From assembly GCF_900312745.1 (NCBI RefSeq), contig NZ_OMPD01000013.1, forward strand, positions 1-64,000: a stretch of DNA of 64,000 nt, given 5' to 3'. Origin of the DNA: Aquimarina sp. AU58 (GTDB lineage Bacteria > Bacteroidota > Bacteroidia > Flavobacteriales > Flavobacteriaceae). A model generated the notes under the pieces. The model saw only the letters and a list, made by a program, of their open reading frames with translations. It was not told where the DNA came from and did no database searches. Of the stretch, positions 56,905 through 63,886 are shown piece after piece. The position numbers and the translations under genes are program-made. Numbering within the stretch: position 1 is the stretch's first letter; the number at the start of each line of letters is the position of its first letter.

Positions 56905-57336
56905 ATGAACCACATCAATAAAATAGAACACCTGGGTATTGCAGTCAAAGATATCGAGCAAGCAAATACATTATACGAGAAACTTTTGGGAGTCGCTCCT
57001 TATAAGCAAGAAGCCGTAGAAAGCGAAGCTGTAACCACTTCCTTTTTTAAGGTGGGAGATAGTAAAATAGAATTACTGGCCAGTACCCGAGAGGATGGGC
57101 CTATCGGAAAATTTATTGCCAAAAAAGGAGAAGGTATTCATCACATCGCTTTTGATGTCGATGATATCGAATTAGAACTGGATCGATTAGAAAAAGAAGG
57201 GTTTCAATTAATCAATAAGGTGCCTAAACCTGGCGCTGATAATAAATTAGTTGCTTTTTTACATCCTAAAAGTACAAATGGGGTCTTGATAGAGTTATGC
57301 CAAGAAAAACCTATTGATCAGGATATTACAAAATAA
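56905..57336 (+). CDS. mce: Methylmalonyl-CoA epimerase
   Basis: 143 aa. VOC-fold metalloenzyme that interconverts the two epimers of methylmalonyl-CoA. Signatures are IEHLGIAVKDIEQAN (metal His), KIELLASTREDGPI, GIHHIAFDVDDIE and the metal-site Glu in GVLIELCQEK. Full length. Confidence 0.94.
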   Translation: MNHINKIEHLGIAVKDIEQANTLYEKLLGVAPYKQEAVESEAVTTSFFKVGDSKIELLASTREDGPIGKFIAKKGEGIHHIAFDVDDIELELDRLEKEGFQLINKVPKPGADNKLVAFLHPKSTNGVLIELCQEKPIDQDITK

Positions 57337-57436
57337 ATATTATCGTTTTTATAGCTCTTTTTTCCTTTTTTAAAGAAGAATCAAAGCCTTTATACGGCTT
57401 AAGAATAAAAGACAATTAAAATAATAGAAAAAAATG

Positions 57437-57467
57437 TTGGCGTGTTTATATCAAATCCTTAAATTTG
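57437..57467 (+). promoter_or_regulatory. Consensus promoter of the tRNA gene
   Basis: TTG (57437-57439), 20 bp, TAAATTTG (57460-57467). This is an exact match to the Bacteroidota housekeeping promoter, placed about 12 bp before the tRNA 5' end. It serves as internal proof of the promoter type for this genome. Confidence 0.85.
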
Positions 57468-57479
57468 CCCTCCGTTTTA

Positions 57480-57553
57480 GGTCCCATAGCTCAGCTGGTT
57501 AGAGCACCTGACTCATAATCAGGGGGTCCTTGGTTCGAGCCCAAGTGGGACCA
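57480..57553 (+). tRNA. tRNA with CAT anticodon (Met, possibly Ile2)
   Basis: Acceptor GGTCCCA/TGGGACC, D-arm GCTCAGCTGGTTAGAGC, anticodon stem CCTGA/TCAGG with loop CTCATAA (anticodon CAT), variable GGGGTC, T-arm TTGG-TTCGAGC-CCAA, discriminator A. CCA is not encoded. The variable region resembles elongator tRNA-Met, but lysidine-modified tRNA-Ile cannot be excluded by eye. Confidence 0.93.
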
Positions 57554-57560
57554 CCTAGTT

Positions 57561-57597
57561 AAAAAGCTGTTTCTTGTATTAGAAACAGCTTTTTTTG
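57561..57597 (+). terminator. tRNA terminator
   Basis: AAAAAGCTGTTTCT pairs with AGAAACAGCTTTTT around TGTATT, with T run. Confidence 0.9.
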
Positions 57598-57640
57598 TGC
57601 ACTCATGATACTATATCTTTATTTAATCCGATTTCGATAT

Positions 57641-57922
57641 CTAAATCGCTTCTCTAATTTCATCTCCTATAGCAATGGTAAAATCTTTGCTATCAATAAG
57701 CTTAAGATATCTTCCAAACCAGATTTTTCGCTCTGATAATCGATATTGTGATAAGATTTTAAAAAGTTCTTCGCCTTTTTCTTTCGTTTCTTGATTTACT
57801 GTTCTTACTGTACACTTAGCACATGATAGAGTTTCAAGATAAAAAACAAATATTTTTAATAACAAGAGGCAAGTATTTTCAGAATTATAATTAAGGTCAA
57901 AATTTATAAATACAAATGTCAA
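57641..57922 (-). pseudogene. Doubtful short ORF, possibly a gene remnant
   Basis: 93 codons from a TTG; no ATG gives a full frame. The C-terminal 55 residues (ETKEKGEELFKILSQYRLSE, FGRYLKLIDSKDFTIAIGDEI) read like genuine protein, while the N-terminal part does not. There is a CAKC motif. It may be the tail of a decayed gene between the tRNA and the peptide gene. I do not recognise it. Confidence 0.3.
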
Positions 57923-58099
57923 AATTTATAAATCCTTACTTACCCTCCTTGTAATAAGCAGATGATAGCTTTTATCTTTATCTCGAATCAATGATGACTT
58001 TACAATTTCTCAAACCATTATTTTATTTAGATTCTTTTGAGTAAAGGAAATTATGATGTCATAAAATATTTTTAATCATAAAACATTAATTTTTTAATC

Positions 58100-58303
58100 A
58101 TGAAAAAATCACTTTTAAACTTAGGAAGATTTTTACACAGAGACGAACAAAAACACATTAAAGGAGGGCATATGGACATGTCCTCAGATAATTGTAAAGA
58201 TGAATGTGAAACTTCTGCAGACTGTCCAAGTGGCCAAGCTTGCCATACATTTGATCAATCCAAATCTTGTCCTTCACATCCAAAAGTTAAAATTTGTATG
58301 TAA
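58100..58303 (+). CDS. Cys-rich peptide with double-glycine leader (bacteriocin-like)
   Basis: 67 aa. The leader MKKSLLNLGRFLHRDEQKHI ends in KGG (residues 21-23), closely following the Bacteroidota leader pattern KKSxLNLGxxLxxxEQKxIxGG of bacteriocin-like and RiPP-like peptides cut by C39 peptidase-containing exporters. The 44-residue remainder has six cysteines (CKDEC, SADCPSGQAC, KSC, KIC) that could form three disulfides or be modified. No exporter, peptidase or modification enzyme is adjacent in this window. Confidence 0.8.
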   Translation: MKKSLLNLGRFLHRDEQKHIKGGHMDMSSDNCKDECETSADCPSGQACHTFDQSKSCPSHPKVKICM

Positions 58304-58311
58304 CCATTTTG

Positions 58312-58340
58312 AAAGATTGCCTGAGCTTCAGGCAATCTTT
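58312..58340. terminator. Bidirectional terminator after the peptide gene
   Basis: AAAGATTGCCTGA (58312-58324) pairs perfectly with TCAGGCAATCTTT (58328-58340) around GCT. It overlaps the last base of the EamA stop codon on the other strand. Confidence 0.85.
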
Positions 58341-59233
58341 TAGCTTTTCTTTTTAGTAAACCCAAATAATAATAGACCAATAATTACAACTACTCCTCCT
58401 ATAAGCTGCTCGGCATATAATGTTTCCCCAAAAGGAAATGCAAGTAACACCGTAAAAAACGGAATAAGATTCATAAACAAAGTCGAGGTTGTTGCTCCCA
58501 ATTTAACGACACAGAAATAAAATGCAGTATATGCGATTCCGGTTCCTAATATCCCCATAAATAAGATACCACTCCAAAAAGATATATCGGCAGGAACATC
58601 GGTTGTTATAAATTCTGGTAGTGAAAAAACCGCAAACAAAACAAAGGCCATGAGCGAAGTAATCGTGGTCATCACAACAGCATCTACATGAGGAAGGTAT
58701 TTACTTACAATGACCTGAGAAAGCGAGAACACAATAGCCATACCCATGATATAAACATCTCCAATTTCGAACTGCAATTCTGCCAGCTTCCCAAAATCTC
58801 CTTTTACCAAAATAATGGCAACTCCAAAAAAACTAATCGCAATAGCAATCCATTGTATTAATTTCACTTTTTTTCTTTGCAATAAAAAAGTAAAAACAGC
58901 AGTAATTGCAGGACTTGTTGCAATAATAAGAGATCCATTTACAGCACTGGTTGTTTTTAAACCCAGATTAAAAAAGTATATGGTTAAAAAGATTCCGAAA
59001 AAGGAAGTAAGAAACATATACCACCATTCTTTTGCAGAAAATCTGAGTTTAAATAACGAGTTACCGAACCTCAGGTATACAAGTAGAAACAACGAGAGAA
59101 CTCCAAAGAAAAATCGCAAAGCAGCCACACTTACAGGAGAATAAAACTCTAAAGTTATTTTTACCACATGAAAATTAGCGGCCCAAAAAAGCATGGTTAG
59201 TATCAAAAACAGAAACGTAATTATTTTGGTCAT
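58340..59233 (-). CDS. EamA-family (DMT) exporter
   Basis: 297 aa, ten predicted transmembrane helices in two EamA repeats (first at about 5-140, second at 155-290). Signatures are the N-terminal WAANFHVVKITL and the repeat-ending GVAIILVKG and GIAYTAFYFCVVKLGA. Such proteins export amino acids or small metabolites. It is downstream of the monooxygenase-like gene in the same direction (66-bp gap) and divergent from the enzyme cluster, so it may export the cluster's substrate or product. Confidence 0.88.
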   Translation of the reverse strand: MTKIITFLFLILTMLFWAANFHVVKITLEFYSPVSVAALRFFFGVLSLFLLVYLRFGNSLFKLRFSAKEWWYMFLTSFFGIFLTIYFFNLGLKTTSAVNGSLIIATSPAITAVFTFLLQRKKVKLIQWIAIAISFFGVAIILVKGDFGKLAELQFEIGDVYIMGMAIVFSLSQVIVSKYLPHVDAVVMTTITSLMAFVLFAVFSLPEFITTDVPADISFWSGILFMGILGTGIAYTAFYFCVVKLGATTSTLFMNLIPFFTVLLAFPFGETLYAEQLIGGVVVIIGLLLFGFTKKKS

Positions 59234-59299
59234 TATAGATATATATTATTTATGGTTCGGTTCATTAAGAAGTTTTTTAATCTGAAATCATCCTTTACT

Positions 59300-59620
59300 T
59301 TAAAAAACAAACGTTTCAAAATGTTGCACTTCTTCTTCAAACTCCAGAAGAAAATCCTTATCTCTACCATAATATTTTGCTTTGGCATAGTCTTCTCCAG
59401 CGAAAGTTTTAATACTCTCATAATCTTTCCATTTGGTCACTGTCCATAAATGGCAGATATCATCTTCAAATCTTCTTAAAATTTCTACACCTAGTATTCC
59501 ATCAACAGATTTATAATCTGCAACACCACTTTCTATTAAGTATCGCAAATATTCCTCGGCATCTTCGGCATTAATTTTCCCATGCCATTTTCTTGTAATT
59601 ACACTTGATTTATAATTCAT
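59300..59620 (-). CDS. Antibiotic-biosynthesis-monooxygenase-like (dimeric ferredoxin fold) protein
   Basis: 106 aa from the ATG at 59620 (MNYKSSVITRKWHGKI). The small domain with RKWHGKI, DAEEYLRYL, VEILRRFEDDICHLWTVTKWKDYESIKTFAG is typical of ABM-like proteins, which often oxidise small aromatic metabolites without cofactor or degrade haem. First gene of the leftward transcript facing the CGNR regulator. Exact activity unknown. Confidence 0.78.
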   Translation of the reverse strand: MNYKSSVITRKWHGKINAEDAEEYLRYLIESGVADYKSVDGILGVEILRRFEDDICHLWTVTKWKDYESIKTFAGEDYAKAKYYGRDKDFLLEFEEEVQHFETFVF

Positions 59621-59645
59621 ACTACTAAAATTAATTACACTGGTG

Positions 59646-59708
59646 CAAATATAAGATAATATTTTTACTACCAAAACTTGTTTTACTGGTTATAATTATT
59701 TTACTTTG
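59646..59708. promoter_or_regulatory. Overlapping divergent promoters with operator-like dyad
   Basis: Leftward: TTG (59674-59672), 18 bp, TATATTTG (59653-59646), an exact consensus. Rightward: TTG (59678-59680), 20 bp, TTACTTTG (59701-59708), one mismatch. The two -33 elements are only 3 bp apart, inside a dyad AAAAC-TT-GTTTT (59673-59684) extended by ACC/GGT. The rightward transcript would begin at or next to the ATG at 59713. A regulator here would control both sides. Confidence 0.7.
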
Positions 59709-59712
59709 CACC

Positions 59713-60303
59713 ATGAATAATGTAGAACATATACAAAACAGCCTTTTAGACGGAGGAAATCTATCTCTCAATTTTATCAATACGATTAAAGACAGGCTGG
59801 TTGCAGACCCTATAGACTACCTTACCGGGAAAGAGGAATGGATTGCCTGGTTAAAACACGTTGATATTTTAGAAAATGAAACATCAAACTTTGATGAAGC
59901 TAGTTTTAATCTAAAGGAAGTTATAAGGAAAAGAGAATTTTTGCATCGTGTATTTCAAGGACTTGTTTTTCAAAGAGAAATCAAAGAAAAAGATCTTAAA
60001 TGTTTTGACACACTTTTACAAAAAATCAGAAGATCCACTAAAATTTTTGTTGTAGACAATAAGCCTCAAGAACACTTGGAGATAGACCCAAATGATCTAA
60101 ATAGCTATATCTTAAAAATTGGAAAAGCAGCTCACGAACTATTGATGTCTGAAGAAATAGACCGGGTAAAAGAGTGTGGCAATTGCGGATGGATTTACTT
60201 TGATTCTAGTAAAAACAGATGTAGAAAATGGTGCAATATGGATACTTGTGGTAACGAGGTAAAAGCCAGAAAGTATTATGAAAGCAAAAAAAATAAAGTA
60301 TAA
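59713..60303 (+). CDS. CGNR zinc-finger transcriptional regulator
   Basis: 196 aa. N-terminal ABATE-like domain (GGNLSLNFINTIKDR, about 13-27) and C-terminal CGNR zinc finger with ligands in CGNCGWIYFD, RCRKWCNMDTCGNEVKA. This family often regulates catabolism or stress genes. It is the first gene of the rightward cluster, sits directly on the divergent promoter and probably acts there. Its own mRNA appears leaderless. Confidence 0.88.
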   Translation: MNNVEHIQNSLLDGGNLSLNFINTIKDRLVADPIDYLTGKEEWIAWLKHVDILENETSNFDEASFNLKEVIRKREFLHRVFQGLVFQREIKEKDLKCFDTLLQKIRRSTKIFVVDNKPQEHLEIDPNDLNSYILKIGKAAHELLMSEEIDRVKECGNCGWIYFDSSKNRCRKWCNMDTCGNEVKARKYYESKKNKV

Positions 60304-60315
60304 AACTATATAAAA

Positions 60316-60705
60316 ATGAAAAACAGAAAAAATGTTTCATCTGGTAGCCCCTGGGAAGATATCGTAGGGTATTCTAGAGCCGTAAAAGTAGGGAATATCA
60401 TCGAGGTTTCTGGCACTACTGCTACCGGTAAAGATGGTAATATTATCGGTATAGACGATCCTTATCTTCAGACCAAAACAATTATAGAAACTGCTAAAAA
60501 TGTTTTAGAAGAGATGGGGTATAGCTTAGACAATGTTATACGAACAAGAATTTATACTACCGATATATCTCAATGGGAAGCTATAGGAAAAGCACATGGA
60601 GAATATTTTGGTACTATAAAACCCACTACCGCAATGGTAGAAATAGCCAAACTAATTAATCCTGATATGCTAGTAGAAATAGAATTTACTGCTATAGTGG
60701 ATTAA
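60316..60705 (+). CDS. RidA/YjgF-family protein, atypical active site
   Basis: 129 aa, full length. Family motifs EVSGTTATG, YSLDNVIRTRIYTTDI and MLVEIEFTAIV. RidA deaminates reactive enamines/imines, using Arg 105 of E. coli. The aligned position here is K112 in EIAKLINPD, so classical imine deaminase activity is doubtful and it may act on another ring or enamine intermediate. Gap to the regulator is 12 bp. Confidence 0.88.
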   Translation: MKNRKNVSSGSPWEDIVGYSRAVKVGNIIEVSGTTATGKDGNIIGIDDPYLQTKTIIETAKNVLEEMGYSLDNVIRTRIYTTDISQWEAIGKAHGEYFGTIKPTTAMVEIAKLINPDMLVEIEFTAIVD

Positions 60706-60756
60706 TTATAGGAAAATGAATTAAAAATTATTACTAACCTTTAAATACTTATAGTT

Positions 60757-60900
60757 ATGAATTGTAATGTAGAATGTTTACCAAATGATTGTTCAGAAGT
60801 AAGAGAAAGGAGTACTATCAAAATTTCTACTCAATCTATTACTGATTGGTTAAAAACCTTTAGTATCCCGGGAGCCGAAGATGCCTCGAGGTTTAAATAA
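60757..60900 (+). CDS. Cys-rich 47-residue mini-ORF
   Basis: A 47-codon frame inside the cluster, 51 bp after the RidA-like gene, opening MNCNVECLPNDC with three cysteines and ending SITDWLKTFSIPGAEDASRFK. It could be a peptide gene or the head of a decayed gene. It is followed by a hairpin (CTATTTCA/TGAAATAG, 60904-60934). I cannot assign it. Confidence 0.4.
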   Translation: MNCNVECLPNDCSEVRERSTIKISTQSITDWLKTFSIPGAEDASRFK

Positions 60901-60964
60901 CATCTATTTCAATAATCTGTATGATATGAAATAGACCACACAAATCATCTTGATTTATAAAAAA

Positions 60965-61034
60965 AGAGATCAAATAGATGGTCAAAAATTAGAGATCATG
61001 AATCTGCCGAGTCATTATATTTTAGAGATCATGA
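60965..61034. repeat. Tandem-like AGAGATCA repeats
   Basis: AGAGATCA occurs three times at 60965, 60991 and 61024. The last two are part of the 13-bp repeat TTAGAGATCATGA spaced 33 bp apart. They lie between the mini-ORF and the hydratase gene. Regulator sites, or decay of a former gene, are possible. Confidence 0.45.
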
Positions 61035-61061
61035 TAAAAAATTTAACTGAAGCAAGTATTT

Positions 61062-61844
61062 ATGAAAGATAAAATCTACAGCTCAAAAACTCTATTATAC
61101 AGGTCAGAAATGATGGCAGCATACAAGAAAGAGGTCTCACTACCATATCTGTCGGATTTTGATATAGTATTAACTTCGGATGAAGCTTATCAGATTCAGA
61201 AACATTTGGTACAGGAAGTATCAGAAAATGATACTATAGTTGCTTACGAAGCTGGTATGACTTCTGAAGGTTCTCAGAAAAAATTTGGGGCAACTCAACC
61301 ACTTGCAGCAGCACGATTTACTTCTGGACTTTATTTCGACACTACAGAAATTAAACTCTCTGAATTTCAAAATCCAATTCTCGAAACAGAAATCGGTTAC
61401 CGAATGAAATCAAAAATCACAAAAAAAGTAACTTTAGGTACAGTAAAAGGATTGGTGAAAGAAATCATACCTATGATCGAAATCCCGGATATTAAACATC
61501 CAGACATGTCCAGATTAACCCAAAAAGATATGATTGCTACTAATGGTGCCGGTGCCGTAATCATTCAAGGCAAACCAATGAATCCTAATGTAGAAATTAA
61601 TGAAGAAACTATAACCCTAGCATTGGGTAAAGAAGAAATTAGCAGAGGAAAAGGAAGTGACGCTATGGGAGATCAATGGACATCATTAGTATGGTTAATC
61701 AATAAGACCTTGGATCAAGGATACCCAATTACGCCAGAACACATCCTTATGACTGGTACAGTTGGACAAATAGTACCACTAACCAAAGGTTCTTATACTG
61801 CTTTATACGGATCCCTGGGAATGATCAAGTTTATAGTAATCTAG
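61062..61844 (+). CDS. MhpD-like 2-hydroxypenta-2,4-dienoate hydratase/decarboxylase family protein
   Basis: 260 aa. FAH-superfamily fold of the hydratase/oxalocrotonate decarboxylase type, with AYEAGMTSEGSQKKFGATQPLAAA (about 61-84), ETEIGYRM (metal Glu pair) and NGAGAVIIQGKPMNP. The relatives act in meta-cleavage of aromatic rings, but no ring dioxygenase of that route is in the cluster. The substrate is therefore unknown. Confidence 0.83.
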   Translation: MKDKIYSSKTLLYRSEMMAAYKKEVSLPYLSDFDIVLTSDEAYQIQKHLVQEVSENDTIVAYEAGMTSEGSQKKFGATQPLAAARFTSGLYFDTTEIKLSEFQNPILETEIGYRMKSKITKKVTLGTVKGLVKEIIPMIEIPDIKHPDMSRLTQKDMIATNGAGAVIIQGKPMNPNVEINEETITLALGKEEISRGKGSDAMGDQWTSLVWLINKTLDQGYPITPEHILMTGTVGQIVPLTKGSYTALYGSLGMIKFIVI

Positions 61845-61875
61845 TCTAGACTAAAGAATTTCTAACACATAAAAA

Positions 61876-62979
61876 ATGAACTGGGAAAAGTATCGTCAGG
61901 AATTTCCTGCATTAAACACCTATACATATCTAAATACTGCGGGAGGATGTCCTTTGGCAACATCGGTAAAAAATGCTGGTATTCAATTCTATAATGATAT
62001 GGAACAGCATGGGGATATCCCTTGGGACAAATGGATGCTTAAGATAGAGGAAACACGTCAAAAATTAGCTTTGTCTATAAATGCAGATGTAGATGAAGTT
62101 GCATTTCTCTCGACAGCTACACAGGCCACTAATTTGGTTTCCCGAATGCTTCCTAAGGGAAGAGTACTTATGTTACATAAAGAGTTTCCTTCTACCAGTT
62201 TACCCTGGCTACATCAAAACTATCCGGTAACTTTTATTGACATCCCAAATAATCAAGATGAATTATATACCAATTTAAAAAAAGCAATACAACCAGGTAC
62301 TCGTTATCTGGTAACTAGTCATACCCATTACATTACTGGTTTTAGGTTTGACCTAAAAGAACTTTCGGCATTTTGCAGAGAGCATCATCTAAAACTTATA
62401 CTAGACGCTACACAATCTTTTGGCTCTATACCTATTGACGTAAAAAGCGATTGTATTGATATTCTATGGTTTAGCGGATACAAATATGCACTTGCAGGAT
62501 ATGGGATTGCCGCTTTATATATCAACCATTCTCTTCTAAACGATATGGAAATTTCTGAAGTAGGTTGGCGTAATGTAGAAGATCATGGAGAGATGTGGTA
62601 TGATCGTATAGCCATAAAAAAAGGAGCTGCTGCACTAGAAACAGGACATCCTCCCTTTGCCGGAATCTTTGCCCTAAATCAAGGTCTTGATATCTTGGCT
62701 GAAATATCTATAGAAGCCATTCACAAACGGTTAACAGAACTTACAGATTATTTATTATCCTGTTTGGTTAAAAACGAAATGGAAATAGCCTCACCAATAT
62801 CAGAAAAATATCGATCACCAATTGTCATAATAAAGGTAAAAGATGCCAATCAAATTGAAAAGAAGCTTATACAGCATAATATATTTGTAGGAAAACACAG
62901 CAACCAATTAAGAGTTTCTTTGAATTTCTATACTACTCAAAAAGACATCGATCACTTTATAGCGATTTTAAAAAAATAA
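61876..62979 (+). CDS. PLP-dependent aminotransferase, class V
   Basis: 367 aa. Fold type I; SFG and SHTHYITG segments, the aspartate in LILDATQSFG, and Schiff-base Lys in WFSGYKYALAGYG. Closest to cysteine desulfurase/isopenicillin epimerase-like members rather than to SerC. Likely acts on an amino-acid-like substrate (transaminase, desulfurase or epimerase). Gap to the next gene is 4 bp. Confidence 0.86.
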   Translation: MNWEKYRQEFPALNTYTYLNTAGGCPLATSVKNAGIQFYNDMEQHGDIPWDKWMLKIEETRQKLALSINADVDEVAFLSTATQATNLVSRMLPKGRVLMLHKEFPSTSLPWLHQNYPVTFIDIPNNQDELYTNLKKAIQPGTRYLVTSHTHYITGFRFDLKELSAFCREHHLKLILDATQSFGSIPIDVKSDCIDILWFSGYKYALAGYGIAALYINHSLLNDMEISEVGWRNVEDHGEMWYDRIAIKKGAAALETGHPPFAGIFALNQGLDILAEISIEAIHKRLTELTDYLLSCLVKNEMEIASPISEKYRSPIVIIKVKDANQIEKKLIQHNIFVGKHSNQLRVSLNFYTTQKDIDHFIAILKK

Positions 62980-62983
62980 GAGC

Positions 62984-63886
62984 ATGAAAAAATTTACTGT
63001 ATATCAAATAGATGCTTTCACCAAAGAAAAATTTAAAGGAAATCCTGCAGGAGTTATAATTAACGCAACAGGATTAGATGATACTCAAATGCTGGCTATC
63101 GCACGAGAATTAAACAACTCTGAAACAGCATTTATCTTTCCTTCTGATAACAAAGACAATGATGGTGTTATACGATATTTTACACCTACTGTAGAGGTTC
63201 CTATTTGTGGTCACGCAACTATTGCTGCTATGTATGCCAAAGCTATATCCGAAAATCTTAATTCTTGCGTATTAAGGATGAAAACCAAAGTAGGGGTTTT
63301 ACCATTTACTATCTATAAAAAAGATGATGATTATAAAATAGAAATGACACAAGGCTCTATCAGTTTTGAGCCACCTTTTAGTAAAGAAATTCAACATCAA
63401 ATTATAGCTGCACTTGGGCTAAAAAGTGCTGATATAGATGAAAAATGTCCTATTCAAATTGCTTCTACAGGACATTCTAAAGTAATGATAGGCATCAAAA
63501 ACAATAAAACACTTAATTCTCTTAAACCCAATAATAGCAAGCTTAGTGAACTCAGCAAAATAATTGGATGTAATGGGTATTATGTTTTTACGTTTGATTC
63601 TACCGATAAGGATTGTTTGATCGATGGGCGCATGTTTGCTCCGGCTATAGGCATAAATGAAGACCCCGTTACTGGTAATGCTAATGGTCCTTTAGGCGCT
63701 TATTTAATTCATCATGAATTGGTTACATATAACGGTAAAGAATTTACGTTTAAAATCAAACAAGGTGAAAAAATAGGTCGCACAGGCTATATGAATGTTC
63801 ATGTGACCTGTGTACATAATCAACCAAAACAAGTACAAATTACAGGTAATGCAGTAGTAATATTTAAAACCACAATAACCATATGA
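62984..63886 (+). CDS. PhzF-family isomerase, first copy
   Basis: 300 aa. Diaminopimelate-epimerase-like fold with FKGNPAGVIINATGL (19-33), catalytic Glu in LNNSETAFIF, VPICGHATIAAMYAK, and EDPVTGNANGPLGAYLIHH near residue 226. PhzF isomerises dihydro-hydroxyanthranilate in phenazine synthesis, but most homologues have unknown substrates. The stop overlaps the start of the second copy by 4 bp (ATGA). Confidence 0.9.
   Translation: MKKFTVYQIDAFTKEKFKGNPAGVIINATGLDDTQMLAIARELNNSETAFIFPSDNKDNDGVIRYFTPTVEVPICGHATIAAMYAKAISENLNSCVLRMKTKVGVLPFTIYKKDDDYKIEMTQGSISFEPPFSKEIQHQIIAALGLKSADIDEKCPIQIASTGHSKVMIGIKNNKTLNSLKPNNSKLSELSKIIGCNGYYVFTFDSTDKDCLIDGRMFAPAIGINEDPVTGNANGPLGAYLIHHELVTYNGKEFTFKIKQGEKIGRTGYMNVHVTCVHNQPKQVQITGNAVVIFKTTITI

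Noticed and set aside
56851..56961. Upstream extension of rbfA
   Set aside because: It would run through the promoter region and into the mce gene; METNRQKK is the family start.
60965..61034. CRISPR-like short repeats
   Set aside because: Repeats are only 8-13 bp and unevenly spaced; no cas genes are present.
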